From contig NZ_CP133779.1 of NCBI RefSeq assembly GCF_034347425.1, positions 1,054,001-1,118,000 of the forward strand: a stretch of 64,000 nt of DNA, in the 5' to 3' direction. The notes below the pieces were generated by a model that ran no database searches, had not been told where the DNA came from, and saw only the letters and a program-made list of their open reading frames with translations. Shown here in pieces: positions 48,528-57,510 of this stretch. The stretch's first letter is position 1. Each line of letters starts with the position of its first letter. Source of the stretch: Undibacterium sp. CCC3.4 (GTDB taxonomy: Bacteria; Pseudomonadota; Gammaproteobacteria; Burkholderiales; Burkholderiaceae_D). Position numbers and translations under genes: made by a program.

Positions 48528-48851
48528 TCAGAGCGCCATCTGCCACTGAAACAGGAAAAAGCTGATCAAGCCGGCGGCGATGGTCAGCATCTGCCGCCCG
48601 CTCAGCAAGCAAACCGCAACGGCTACCAGCGAGGCCAGCAATTGCGGATTATGCCAATGCAATTCCAAGCCCTGCCTGTGCGGTGCCAGTATCATCGGCG
48701 TGATGATGGCCGTGAGCACGGTCACCGGCACGAAACTCAGCGCCAGCGTCAACCTAGGCGGAAACACCAGGCGTTCGCCGAGTAGAAAGAAAATCGCCTT
48801 GATCAAAACGGTAATAACGGCCATGCCGGCGATCAGCAAGGGATAATTCAT
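48528..48851 (-). CDS. azlD: Branched-chain amino acid exporter subunit AzlD
   Basis: About 107 residues from ATG 48849-48851, overlapping the azlC stop. It has four membrane segments (PLLIAGMAVITVLIKAIFFL, FVPVTVLTAIITPMIL…). It is the small partner of AzlC in exporters of branched-chain and other amino acids. Confidence 0.9.
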   Translation of the reverse strand: MNYPLLIAGMAVITVLIKAIFFLLGERLVFPPRLTLALSFVPVTVLTAIITPMILAPHRQGLELHWHNPQLLASLVAVAVCLLSGRQMLTIAAGLISFFLFQWQMAL

Positions 48852-49591
48852 TGCGACTCCTTGCCAAGGGCTGAACGCCAACTGCTGGCCATGCCAACCA
48901 CGACGCCAACCACGACGGCGGCCAGTAAGCCTAATTTATACGGTAAGCCCTGCAACAGATAGGCACAAGCGGCCGCCGCCAGCGCCGCGGCCAGTTGCGG
49001 CATGCGGCGTAATTGCGGCACGATGATGGCGATGAAGGTGGCCACCATCGCATAGTCGAGCCCCATGTTCTGCAATTGCGGAAACCAAGTACCGAACAAT
49101 AGACCGACCAGTGTCCAGCATTGCCAGTTGAAATACATGGCCAAGCCGGAGCCGAGAAAATACCAATGTGCGTAACGACGCTCGGTGGCGCTCAAATTTT
49201 GTTGATGATGACCGGCCACCACCGCAAAGGTTTCATCGGTCAAAAGAAAACCGAGCAAGCAGCGCCAGCGCGTCGACAAATGTGCCACGTGCGGCAGCAG
49301 TGTCGCCGCGTACAGCATGTGGCGTAAGTTGACGATGAAGGTAGTGAGCCAGATCACCAGCATGCCGGTATGACTGGCGACCAAACCGACGGCGATGAAC
49401 TGGCTCGAACCGGCGTAAACGGCACCCGACATCAATTGGCCATGCCAGGGCAGCATGGCACTGGCCGACACCAAGGTACCGAAGATCATGCCGAACGGTG
49501 CGGCACCGAGCAGCATGGGCAGGGTGTCGCGCGCACCGCGCGCCAGTTGCTTAAGCTTATCAGTCGGTTCGGCGAGCCCTGGCAACGACAT
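48848..49591 (-). CDS. azlC: Branched-chain amino acid exporter subunit AzlC
   Basis: A 247-residue membrane protein with AzlC motifs: LGAAPFGMIFGTLVSASAMLPW, AGSSQFIAVGLVASHTG, NLRHMLYAATLLPHVAHLS and LTDETFAV. The start overlaps the glmU stop by one base, so glmU-azlC-azlD are one minus-strand transcript. Confidence 0.93.
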   Translation of the reverse strand: MSLPGLAEPTDKLKQLARGARDTLPMLLGAAPFGMIFGTLVSASAMLPWHGQLMSGAVYAGSSQFIAVGLVASHTGMLVIWLTTFIVNLRHMLYAATLLPHVAHLSTRWRCLLGFLLTDETFAVVAGHHQQNLSATERRYAHWYFLGSGLAMYFNWQCWTLVGLLFGTWFPQLQNMGLDYAMVATFIAIIVPQLRRMPQLAAALAAAACAYLLQGLPYKLGLLAAVVVGVVVGMASSWRSALGKESQ

Positions 49592-50949
49592 TATTTGCTT
49601 TGTTTTTGCGGCCGAACCCAGTTGTCGAGTGTAACCTGACGCGTGCGCGAAACTGTCAGCTTACCGGCCGGCGCATCGCGCGTGAGCGTGGTGCCGGCAG
49701 CTAAGGTCGCACCCCGCCCGACCCGAACCGGCGCGATCAATTGCGTGTCGCTGCCGATGAAGGCATCATCTTCAATCACGGTGCGGGCTTTATTCACGCC
49801 ATCGTAATTGCAGGTAATCGTGCCGGCACCGAGATTGACACGGCTGCCGATGCTAGCGTCGCCAATATAGGCCAGATGGTTGGCCTTGCTGTGTGCGGCG
49901 ATCTGTGTATTTTTGATTTCGACGAAATTACCGATATGGACGTCTTCGGCCAGTTCGGTACCGGGCCGCAGGCGCGCATAGGGTCCGACCTGCGATTGCG
50001 CGCCGATGCTGGCTTGATCGATATGCGAAAAGGCTTTGATATAGGCAGCAGCACCGATGTGGGTATCCTTGATCACACAATGCGGCCCAACCGTAACGCC
50101 ATCGGCCAGCGTGACGCTGCCTTCGAACACGCAGCCGACATCGATGCTGACATCGCGCCCACACACCAAGCTGCCGCGTATATCGAGGCGCGCCGGATCG
50201 TACAGATGCACGCCTTGCTCGAGTAAAGCACGCGCTTGATTGGCTTGGTAAATCCGTTCTACTTCCGCCAGTTGAACCTTGCTGTTGACACCCAAGGTTT
50301 CCCAAATCGCATCCGGTTCGGCCGAGACGACGGGCACGCCATCGGCAACGGCACGCGCGACGATGTCGGTCAAATAGTATTCGCCTTGGGCATTATGGTT
50401 CGACAGGGTCGCCAGCCACTCGGTCAGCGGCGCGGTCGGCACGATCATGATGCCGGTATTGATTTCGCTGATCAGGCGTTGTTCGGCAGTGGCATCTTTT
50501 TGTTCAACGATGGCGCTGATCGCCCCATTATTGCGGACGATGCGGCCCAAGCCGGTCGGGTCGGCCATGTGGGCGGTTAAAATCGCCAGTTTGTCCTCCC
50601 CTGCCACGGCCATCAGGCGGCGCAGCGTGGCCGCGCTGGTGAGCGGCACATCGCCATACAAAATCATGGTTGGCATGCTGAGGTCGAGCAGCGGCAGTGC
50701 TTGCGCGACGGCGTGGCCGGTGCCGAGTTGCGGCTCTTGTTTGGCAAAGCGCAAATCATCGGCCGCCACGCGACTGAGTACCTGCTCGCCGCCATGACCG
50801 TAGATCACGCAGATCGAAGCCGCGCCGAGACTGCGGGCGCAATCGATGACATGGCTGAGCAAAGGTTTACCGGCCAAGCCGTGTAACACCTTAGGCAGGG
50901 AAGATTGCATGCGTTTGCCCATACCGGCGGCGAGGATGACGACGTTCAT
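49591..50949 (-). CDS. glmU: Bifunctional GlmU (UDP-GlcNAc pyrophosphorylase / GlcN-1-P acetyltransferase)
   Basis: A 452-residue protein, normal length. The N-terminal uridylyltransferase has [26 protein letters not shown] and [15 protein letters not shown]. The C-terminal left-handed beta helix has many hexapeptide repeats and [28 protein letters not shown], with the acetyltransferase His. It makes UDP-GlcNAc for peptidoglycan and LPS, following GlmS at 42.2 kb. Confidence 0.97.
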   Translation of the reverse strand: MNVVILAAGMGKRMQSSLPKVLHGLAGKPLLSHVIDCARSLGAASICVIYGHGGEQVLSRVAADDLRFAKQEPQLGTGHAVAQALPLLDLSMPTMILYGDVPLTSAATLRRLMAVAGEDKLAILTAHMADPTGLGRIVRNNGAISAIVEQKDATAEQRLISEINTGIMIVPTAPLTEWLATLSNHNAQGEYYLTDIVARAVADGVPVVSAEPDAIWETLGVNSKVQLAEVERIYQANQARALLEQGVHLYDPARLDIRGSLVCGRDVSIDVGCVFEGSVTLADGVTVGPHCVIKDTHIGAAAYIKAFSHIDQASIGAQSQVGPYARLRPGTELAEDVHIGNFVEIKNTQIAAHSKANHLAYIGDASIGSRVNLGAGTITCNYDGVNKARTVIEDDAFIGSDTQLIAPVRVGRGATLAAGTTLTRDAPAGKLTVSRTRQVTLDNWVRPQKQSK

Positions 50950-51110
50950 AGTTAACTCGAGAAGAATGGGATACAGAAGAGTGTAATTTTACCATGCGCC
51001 CGCCAGCAGTCTGTCGAGCTTAGGAAATCGAAGCGAAAAATTGCTTGAGCGCAGGCTCATTTACATGCCGTCACAATGATTTGCCTCAGCGCTAAGCGAA
51101 TTTAATCTAT

Positions 51111-51132
51111 AATTGCGAATCATTCTCATTAC
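51111..51132. promoter_or_regulatory. Fur box
   Basis: ATTGCGAATCATTCTCATT lies 13-33 bases before the PepSY gene start. It is close to the Fur consensus (GATAATGATAATCATTATC) and nearly the same as sites seen before iron-uptake genes in beta-proteobacteria. It predicts repression of the flavinylation operon in iron-rich cells. Confidence 0.78.
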
Positions 51133-51144
51133 AACCAATAATCG

Positions 51145-51780
51145 ATGGCTCTTTTTCCTTTGATGCAGCGGCTGCGCTGCGGCAGTCGCGCCTTTTGGAT
51201 ACGGCAATTGCACCAGTGGCATTGGCTCAGCTCTGCCCTGTGTTTGGGAGCGATGTTGATTTTTGCTGGCACCGGCATTACGCTGAATCACGCGGCGCAA
51301 ATCGAAGCCCAGCCGCACATCAGCACCCGGCATGGACAAGTGCCAGCGGCCTTGCTGGCGCAATTGTTAACGCCGGCTTCGAGCACGGCGGCGCTGCCGC
51401 CAGCGCTGCGCGCTTGGTTTGGCAGCGCGGCCGGCATCAGCGTCAGCGCGCAAGCGGCTGAGTGGTCGGCCGACGAGGTTTATCTGGCGCTGCCGCGCCC
51501 CGGTGGCGACGCTTGGCTGCGCGTAACACTGCCCGATGGCGCCTGGGAATATGAATTGACCGAGCGCGGCTTGATCGCCTATCTCAATGACTTGCACAAG
51601 GGCCGCCATGCTGGTCCGGCATGGAATTGGTTAATCGATTTGTTCGCCGTGCTGTGCCTGATTTTCTGCATCACCGGCTTTGTCATGTTAAAAATTTACG
51701 CTGGCCAACGGCCCTTGACCTGGCCGCTGATTTTGCTCGGCTTACTGTTACCGCTGCTGGCATTAAGCCTGCTGCACTGA
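51145..51780 (+). CDS. PepSY-associated membrane protein
   Basis: A 211-residue protein with an N-terminal membrane helix (WHWLSSALCLGAMLIFAGTGITLNHAAQIEAQP), a periplasmic PepSY-type middle and two C-terminal helices (LIDLFAVLCLIFCITGFVML, LILLGLLLPLLALSLL). LHKGRHAGPAWNWLIDLFA is the typical PepSY-TM His motif that can bind heme. It is the first gene of the Fur-controlled redox operon and probably passes electrons across the inner membrane. Confidence 0.85.
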   Translation: MALFPLMQRLRCGSRAFWIRQLHQWHWLSSALCLGAMLIFAGTGITLNHAAQIEAQPHISTRHGQVPAALLAQLLTPASSTAALPPALRAWFGSAAGISVSAQAAEWSADEVYLALPRPGGDAWLRVTLPDGAWEYELTERGLIAYLNDLHKGRHAGPAWNWLIDLFAVLCLIFCITGFVMLKIYAGQRPLTWPLILLGLLLPLLALSLLH

Positions 51781-51799
51781 TTTCAACCTGGGAATTTTC

Positions 51800-52312
51800 A
51801 TGCAAAAACTCTTACCCTTTGCCATCGGCAGCCTGTTGGCAGCGCCGAACTTGGCGCATGCTGGCGAAATCAAAATCAGCCTCGAACTGCCGCGCATGGC
51901 CATCGCCGAATACCACAAGCCGTATGTGGCGATCTGGCTGGAACGGCCCGACCATACTTTTGCCGGCAATCTGGCGCTATGGTATGACATCAAAAAAGCC
52001 GATGGCGAAGGCACTAAATGGCTGAAAGATTTGCGCCAGTGGTGGCGCCGCAGCGGCCGCGAACTGAGCTTGCCAATCGACGGTCTCAGCAGCGCTACCC
52101 GTACCAGCGGCGTGCAAACTCTGAGCCTGTCCAGTCAGGCTGCGGTCTTCGCCGGCCTGACACCGGGTGACTACCAATTGCAGATCGAAGCAGTACGCGA
52201 AGGTGGCGGACGCGAAGTGGTACAGCTACCGTTCCACTGGCCAGCCACCAGCACGAGCGTCTCAGCACAAGGCAAGACCGAGCTGGGCAACATTTCTCTG
52301 ACCATTAAATAG
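51800..52312 (+). CDS. DUF2271 protein, candidate flavinylated periplasmic carrier
   Basis: A 170-residue protein with a signal peptide (MQKLLPFAIGSLLAAPNLAHA). The DUF2271 core includes AEYHKPYVAIWLERPDHTFAGNLALWYD. The segment DGLSSATRTSG (residues 94-104) resembles the SGATxTS-type site at which ApbE attaches FMN, with Thr100 the likely acceptor. apbE is two genes downstream. Proposed role: an FMN-bearing periplasmic electron carrier. Confidence 0.82.
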   Translation: MQKLLPFAIGSLLAAPNLAHAGEIKISLELPRMAIAEYHKPYVAIWLERPDHTFAGNLALWYDIKKADGEGTKWLKDLRQWWRRSGRELSLPIDGLSSATRTSGVQTLSLSSQAAVFAGLTPGDYQLQIEAVREGGGREVVQLPFHWPATSTSVSAQGKTELGNISLTIK

Positions 52313-52321
52313 GAATTCCTC

Positions 52322-53131
52322 ATGTCCCTCTCCCGCCATCTTGCTGCCTTCTCCTTGTGTCTGTGTGCGACCGTGAGCGCGCACGCGCACAATACTTTCT
52401 TACTGCCTTCGGCGACGGTGGTGTCTGGCACGGCACCGTGGATTACGGTCGACGCCGGTGCGGCGACGAATGTGTTTGAATTCGATCATATGCCACTCAA
52501 TCTCGATCAACTACGCATCACGGCACCGGACGGCACTCAGGTGGCCGCTGAAAATGTACGCAGCGCGCGCTTGCGCAGCAGTTTCGATCTGGCTTTGGCC
52601 CAAACCGGTACTTACCGTATCAGTCTGGTGTCGCGCAACTTGTCGGCCACGTATGTAGAAAATGGAAAAACCAAACGCTGGCGCGGCAAGCAAGAAAATC
52701 TCAGCACCGAGATTCCAGCCAGTGCCACTGAGGTCGTCATCACCGAAAGAAACGCACGCATCGAAACCATCGCCACCAAGGGCAAGCCAGGCGGCTTGGC
52801 TCTGAACGCGGTCGGTGCCGGTTTGGAACTGGGCGTACTGACCCACCCAAACGATTTGGTGGTCGGTGAAACGGCACGCTTTCGCTTGCTGCTCGATGGT
52901 CAAGCCGTCGCCGGCGTAGCGGTCAAAATGATACCCGGCGGCCAACGCTATCGTCAGCAAAGCAATGAACAGAGCGTCACCACCGATGCCGACGGTAACT
53001 TCAGCTTTACCTGGAAACAAGCCGGTATGGTGTGGCTCAATGCCGAAGTCAGCGACAATAAACAGAGTCTGCCGCAAGCCAATCGACGCGTGGCCAGCTA
53101 TGCGCTGACGCTCGAAGTCTTGCCCGAGTAA
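52322..53131 (+). CDS. DUF4198 periplasmic protein
   Basis: A 269-residue protein with a signal peptide (AAFSLCLCATVSAHA) directly followed by HNTFLLPSATVV, the N-terminal His signature of DUF4198, which may bind metal. The C-terminal part is an immunoglobulin-like domain (GQAVAGVAVKMIPGGQRYR…TDADGNFSFTWKQAGMVWLNAEV). It often occurs with DUF2271 and PepSY proteins in iron-regulated operons. Its role in metal handling is inferred. Confidence 0.85.
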   Translation: MSLSRHLAAFSLCLCATVSAHAHNTFLLPSATVVSGTAPWITVDAGAATNVFEFDHMPLNLDQLRITAPDGTQVAAENVRSARLRSSFDLALAQTGTYRISLVSRNLSATYVENGKTKRWRGKQENLSTEIPASATEVVITERNARIETIATKGKPGGLALNAVGAGLELGVLTHPNDLVVGETARFRLLLDGQAVAGVAVKMIPGGQRYRQQSNEQSVTTDADGNFSFTWKQAGMVWLNAEVSDNKQSLPQANRRVASYALTLEVLPE

Positions 53132-53145
53132 GCGGCCGTTCCGCT

Positions 53146-54129
53146 ATGCGTCAGGTTTTGATTCCACCAATGACGGCGCGGCCAGCGGCCATGCCGGCGG
53201 CCGCGCGGCCGTGCCAGTTCGCCGGTGCCACCATGGGCAGCAGTTGGAGTGTGCAAGCGCTGCTGCCAGCAGACTGCGATGAAGCGGCCTTGCAGCGCGA
53301 CATCGCCGCCTTGCTGGACGAATTGATACGGCAAATGAGTACTTGGGATCCCGCTTCCGAACTGTGTCGTTTCAATCGCGCCGCCGCCGGCAGCGTCCAC
53401 CAATTACCGACCCATCTGTGCCAGGTGCTGGCGCACGCCTTGTATGTGGCGCAGCAAAGCGGTGGGGCCTATGACCCGACGGCCGGCAAACTGGTCGATC
53501 TGTGGGGTTTCGGGCCGCAGCCACGCCGTAGCACGCCACCGAGCGCCGCCGACATCGCCGCCGCGCGCAGCGGTCCGGGCTGGCGCGGCTTGGAGTTTTC
53601 CGCGCTGGCCCAGCGCGCCTGCCAAGCCGGTGGCATCACTCTCGATCTCAGTGCGATCGCTAAAGGCTATGCGGTTGATCAGCTCAGCGAGCTATTGAGT
53701 GCGCGGGATATCGCGCACCATTTGGTCGAAATCGGTGGCGAATTGCGCGGTGCCGGCGTCAAACAAGATGGCCAGCCGTGGTGGGTGGAAATCGCCACGC
53801 CTGCGCCGACCGAACGCGCGCCCATAGTGGCGCTGTACCAGATGGCGATTGCCACTTCCGGTAACGAGCTGCAGTATTTTGAACATGCTGGCCGGCTGTA
53901 CTCGCACACCATCGATCCGCGCAGCGGCTGGCCGGTCGACAATGCGCTGCGCTCGGTCAGCGTACTGCACCGTTCCTGCATGAGCGCCGATGCGCTGGCC
54001 ACCGCCTTCATGGTGATGGGACCGAGCGCTGCACTGGCCTATGCCGAACAACATCAGATCGCACTGCTGCTGCGCGCCGATGACGACAGCGTCAGCGCCA
54101 GCAGCGCGCTGCGCGCCATGTTGACATGA
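53146..54129 (+). CDS. apbE: FAD:protein FMN transferase ApbE
   Basis: A 327-residue protein. ApbE motifs: ATMGSSWSVQALLP, QMSTWDPASELCRFNRA, GGITLDLSAIAKGYAVDQLSELL, VEIGGELRGAG and the C-terminal HTIDPRSGWPVDNALRSVSVL with metal-binding residues, then SADALATAFMVMG. It transfers FMN from FAD to Thr/Ser of periplasmic proteins; the DUF2271 protein is the likely acceptor. No clear signal peptide or lipobox is seen at this start; the overlap with the next gene is four bases. Confidence 0.93.
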   Translation: MRQVLIPPMTARPAAMPAAARPCQFAGATMGSSWSVQALLPADCDEAALQRDIAALLDELIRQMSTWDPASELCRFNRAAAGSVHQLPTHLCQVLAHALYVAQQSGGAYDPTAGKLVDLWGFGPQPRRSTPPSAADIAAARSGPGWRGLEFSALAQRACQAGGITLDLSAIAKGYAVDQLSELLSARDIAHHLVEIGGELRGAGVKQDGQPWWVEIATPAPTERAPIVALYQMAIATSGNELQYFEHAGRLYSHTIDPRSGWPVDNALRSVSVLHRSCMSADALATAFMVMGPSAALAYAEQHQIALLLRADDDSVSASSALRAMLT

Positions 54130-55520
54130 ACGCGCGCCGTAGCCTGCATGCGCTGGCCGTGCTGCTGTTGCTGGCGGCTTTGCTGTGCCTGCAACTGCAG
54201 TTGGCAGCGAACCTGTATCGTGCCACGCTGATCGCGGCCTACCTGAGTTTTTGCAGCGCGCTGTGGTTCGCTCAGCGGCGCGCGCCAAGCGCCAACGGCG
54301 CGGCGTTCTGCCTCGCCTATGCCAGCCAAACGGGCAGCGCGCAGGCGCTGGCTAACGCCGCGGCGGCGCAGCTCAAAGCGGCTGGGCATGTGGTCGAATT
54401 ATTGCCACTCAATGAACTCACGCGCGCCCATCTGGCAATGCAGCGGCGTGTGATTTTCATCGTCAGTACCGCTGGCGACGGCGGCGCACCCGATAACGGC
54501 CTGGCTTTTCAGGAAATGGTGATGCGCACTACAGCGGCTTTGCCAGACTTAGCGTACGCCGTCGTCGCGCTCGGTGACCGCCGCTACCGCCAGTTTTGCC
54601 GATTCGGCAAGCAACTGGAACAGTGGTTGATGCAGCAGCAAGCGCAAGCCTTGTTCGCAAAAATCGAAATCGATGATGGCGACCAGCAGGCCATGCAACA
54701 ATGGCAAGAGCAATTGCAAGCGCTCGGTGCCGCCGCGCCCGCAGCACTTGGCGCGAGCGCGCCGGCGAGTTTTTCCAGTTGGACCTTGTGTGAGAGGCAG
54801 CAGCTCAATCCTGGCAGCCAAGGCGCGCCGGTATTTCATCTGGCGCTGCGTGCACCGGACCTTGCACCACACTGGCAAGCCGGTGATATTGCCGAAATAC
54901 TGAGTGGCCCGGAGCAGAACATTTTACGGGCGTATACCATCGCCTCGCTACCCGCCGATGGTCAGCTCGAATTATTAATCCGCCAGCGCCGCGCCGACGA
55001 CGGCCGGCTCGGGCCGGGTTCGGCCTGGCTGACCGAACAGGCGGCACTCGGGGCGCCGATCACGCTGCGGATACGCGCGCAAGCTGGGGGCTGCCACGGC
55101 GCGCCCACCGGTCCGCAGATTTTAATCGGCAACGGCACCGGCATGGCCGGCTTGCGCGCCCGTTTGAAAGCCCAAGCCGCCGCCGGTCAGCAGACTAACT
55201 GGCTGCTCTTCGGCGAGCGCGAAGCGGCGCACGATTTTTTTTATCGCGCGGAAATCGAAGCTTGGCAAGCCAGCGGCGTGATCAGCCAACTCAGTACCAG
55301 TTTTTCACGCGATCAGCCACAGCGCCGCTATGTCCAACATGCTTTGCAAGAACAGGCGACCAGCTTGCGCGAGTGGGTAGAGCAAGGTGCGGCGATACTG
55401 GTGTGCGGCAGCCGTGACGGTATGGCCGAAGCAGTCGACGCGGTGTTACAAACCGTGTTGGGGTCGGCACAGCTGCGGAAAATGACAGAGACCGGTCGCT
55501 ACCGGCGCGACGTGTATTGA
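54126..55520 (+). CDS. Membrane-anchored flavodoxin/NADPH reductase (CysJ-like)
   Basis: A 464-residue protein: N-terminal membrane helices (LAVLLLLAALLCLQLQLAANLYRATLIAAYLSFCSALWF), then a flavodoxin domain (LAYASQTGSAQALANAAAAQL, VSTAGDGGAPDNGLAF, ALGDRRYRQFCRFGKQLE) and an FAD/NADPH reductase module (RAYTIASLPADGQLELLIRQ, ILIGNGTGMAGLRARL, ILVCGSRDGMAEAVDAVL, C-terminal YRRDVY). It is related to CysJ/P450 reductases. It likely oxidises cytosolic NADPH and feeds the PepSY/flavinylated carrier chain. Last gene of the Fur-controlled operon. Confidence 0.9.
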   Translation: MNARRSLHALAVLLLLAALLCLQLQLAANLYRATLIAAYLSFCSALWFAQRRAPSANGAAFCLAYASQTGSAQALANAAAAQLKAAGHVVELLPLNELTRAHLAMQRRVIFIVSTAGDGGAPDNGLAFQEMVMRTTAALPDLAYAVVALGDRRYRQFCRFGKQLEQWLMQQQAQALFAKIEIDDGDQQAMQQWQEQLQALGAAAPAALGASAPASFSSWTLCERQQLNPGSQGAPVFHLALRAPDLAPHWQAGDIAEILSGPEQNILRAYTIASLPADGQLELLIRQRRADDGRLGPGSAWLTEQAALGAPITLRIRAQAGGCHGAPTGPQILIGNGTGMAGLRARLKAQAAAGQQTNWLLFGEREAAHDFFYRAEIEAWQASGVISQLSTSFSRDQPQRRYVQHALQEQATSLREWVEQGAAILVCGSRDGMAEAVDAVLQTVLGSAQLRKMTETGRYRRDVY

Positions 55521-55580
55521 TATCGGCGGCAGCGATTCGGCGCTACAATCAGCGCCATCGCCTTCTTTTCCGCCGCCATC

Positions 55581-56966
55581 ATGAGCCATCCCGCTGCCAT
55601 CGCCGAACAGTTTTTTTTATCAGCTAATCAATTGATGGCCAGCGGCGACTCGGCCGGCGCGGCGCGTGACTTTCACACGGCACTGACACACGATCCGGAC
55701 TGCGGCGAAGCCTGGGCCAATCTCGGCTACCTCAAAGAACAAGAGCAAGATTTCAGCCGCGCCGCCGAATTATATCGACGCGCCTTGACGCTGCTGCCGG
55801 ACAATTTGCAATTGCAACTCAATTTAGGGACTGTGCTGCTGCATATGAAGCAATTCAGTGCGGCCGAAACCCTGTTCCGTCATGCCGTGGCAAGCCATCC
55901 CGAATCGGCCGCGGCTTGGTCGAATCTCGGGGTCTTGCTGGCTTGCTGCAAACACGAGCGCGCGGCCGAACAGTGCTACCAACGGGCGCTGGCCATCGAC
56001 GTCGACTACCAGAAAGCGCGCTTCAACCTCAGTTATATCTTGCTGCGTCAGGGCCGTTTCGAGGCTGGCTGGGCCGCCTTGGAGTCGCGTAGCTGGCAAG
56101 ATTTATTCAGCGATTATTTCAGCTTCCCACGCTGGCGTGGCGAAAGCTTGCTTGAGCAACGCATCGTCATCGTCTTTGAAGGTGGCCACGGCGACATGAT
56201 CCATTTCTGCCGCTATGCGGACACGCTCAAAGAACGTGGTGCCGCCAGCGTGAGCTTGATCTGCCACCCGGCACTGACGGCTTTATTCACTAGCATGACT
56301 GCGCTTGATCAGGTGTTTTCATACGAATTGGAGGTAGCGCGCGCCGCGTGGGATTATTGGGTACCGCCGGCCAGCCTGCCCGGCTGTTGCGGTACGCAGA
56401 TAGCGACGATACCGGCCGCCATTCCCTATCTGTACGCCGAGAAACAAAAGGCAGCGGCTTGGGCTGCGCGCTTGGGGCCGCGCCGTTTGCGCGTCGGTTT
56501 GGTTTGGCAAGGCAATCCTTGGTTTGAAAATAATGCCGATCGCTCGATCGCCACACTCGCGCTGCTGCGCCCGCTGCTGGAAGTAAGCGGCGTGCAATTT
56601 GTCAGCCTGCAAAAAGGGGAAGGCGAAGCCGAAGCACAGCGCGCAGCCGGCGAGCAGTTTGTGGTGCTGACAGAATTATTGAGTGATTTTTCCGAGACCG
56701 CCGCCCTCATTGAGAACCTCGATCTGGTGATCAGTGTCGACAGTGCGGTGGCCCATTTGGCCGGAGCACTGGGCAAACCATGTTGGCTGTTGCTACCCGA
56801 TTATCGCTGCGACTGGCGCTGGATGAGCGCGCGCAGCGACACGCCGTGGTACCCGCTGACGCGCCTGTTTCGTCAAGCCCCAGATAGCGACTGGGGCACG
56901 CTGGCACCGCAACTGGCTAGCGCGCTGCGCGAGTGGCAAGCGCAGCAGGCAGCACAACTTGCCTGA
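55581..56966 (+). CDS. TPR protein with glycosyltransferase-9-like domain
   Basis: A 461-residue protein. Residues 5-170 have four to five TPR units (SGDSAGAARDFHTALTHDPDCGEAWANLGYL, SRAAELYRRALTLLPDNLQLQLNLGTVL…). The C-terminal part has a heptosyltransferase-like fold with VGLVWQGNPWFENNADRSIATLALLRPLL and LVISVDSAVAHLAGALGKPCWLLLP. Such proteins are found with flagellin or surface glycosylation; the sugar and acceptor are unknown. Monocistronic. Confidence 0.85.
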   Translation: MSHPAAIAEQFFLSANQLMASGDSAGAARDFHTALTHDPDCGEAWANLGYLKEQEQDFSRAAELYRRALTLLPDNLQLQLNLGTVLLHMKQFSAAETLFRHAVASHPESAAAWSNLGVLLACCKHERAAEQCYQRALAIDVDYQKARFNLSYILLRQGRFEAGWAALESRSWQDLFSDYFSFPRWRGESLLEQRIVIVFEGGHGDMIHFCRYADTLKERGAASVSLICHPALTALFTSMTALDQVFSYELEVARAAWDYWVPPASLPGCCGTQIATIPAAIPYLYAEKQKAAAWAARLGPRRLRVGLVWQGNPWFENNADRSIATLALLRPLLEVSGVQFVSLQKGEGEAEAQRAAGEQFVVLTELLSDFSETAALIENLDLVISVDSAVAHLAGALGKPCWLLLPDYRCDWRWMSARSDTPWYPLTRLFRQAPDSDWGTLAPQLASALREWQAQQAAQLA

Positions 56967-56981
56967 GCAAGCGATTTGACT

Positions 56982-57323
56982 TCAGACTTTTTTGAGGAAA
57001 CAGGCTTTGAGCATGAAACTGCCGCCATCCATCTTGCAATCGACTTCGTGATCGCCGCCGACTAAACGTATGCTCTTGATTTTCGTGCCCATTTTAAGCG
57101 TCGTCGACGAGCCTTTGACTTTCAAATCTTTGATCAGTACCACGGCATCGCCATCGGCAAGCACATTGCCGTTGGAATCTTTGACGATGCGGTCGTCACT
57201 GTCATCACTGGCAGCGACAGCGACTGCTGGCCACTCATGGCCACAATCGGCGCAGACATAGTTGTCGCCATCAGGATAAGTGTTTTCCATGCCGCATTGC
57301 GGGCAGACGGGTATGCTAGCCAT
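56982..57323 (-). CDS. PhnA/YjdM-type zinc-ribbon protein
   Basis: About 113 residues from ATG 57321-57323. N-terminal zinc ribbon (CPQCGMENTYPDGDNYVCADCGHEW) and the C-terminal PhnA domain (VKDSNGNVLADGDAVVLIKDLKVKGSSTTLKMGTKIKSIRLV). Despite its name, the family is not tied to phosphonate use; function unknown. An upstream ATG would add seven residues. Confidence 0.92.
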   Translation of the reverse strand: MASIPVCPQCGMENTYPDGDNYVCADCGHEWPAVAVAASDDSDDRIVKDSNGNVLADGDAVVLIKDLKVKGSSTTLKMGTKIKSIRLVGGDHEVDCKMDGGSFMLKACFLKKV

Positions 57324-57462
57324 CATTCTTCCTCGGGCGGCCAAACGGCCGCATTAAATATACTGCAATAAAAGGAGCGCCAGTATAAGCGACTATGTCG
57401 GCAGCAAGACCGAAGTAGCGCGATTTATTGAGTCATCACAAACCTCGCCAAGTCTATCAGCT

Positions 57463-57489
57463 AAAAAAAACGGCGATCATCGATCGCCG
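57463..57489 (-). terminator. Rho-independent terminator after the DUF4062 gene
   Basis: Stem CGGCGATC (57471-57478) with GATCGCCG (57482-57489); on the minus strand it is followed by a run of eight T (57463-57470). It is placed about 20 bases after the stop at 57511. Confidence 0.85.
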
Positions 57490-57510
57490 TACAGACTCGT
57501 TGAGAGCAAC

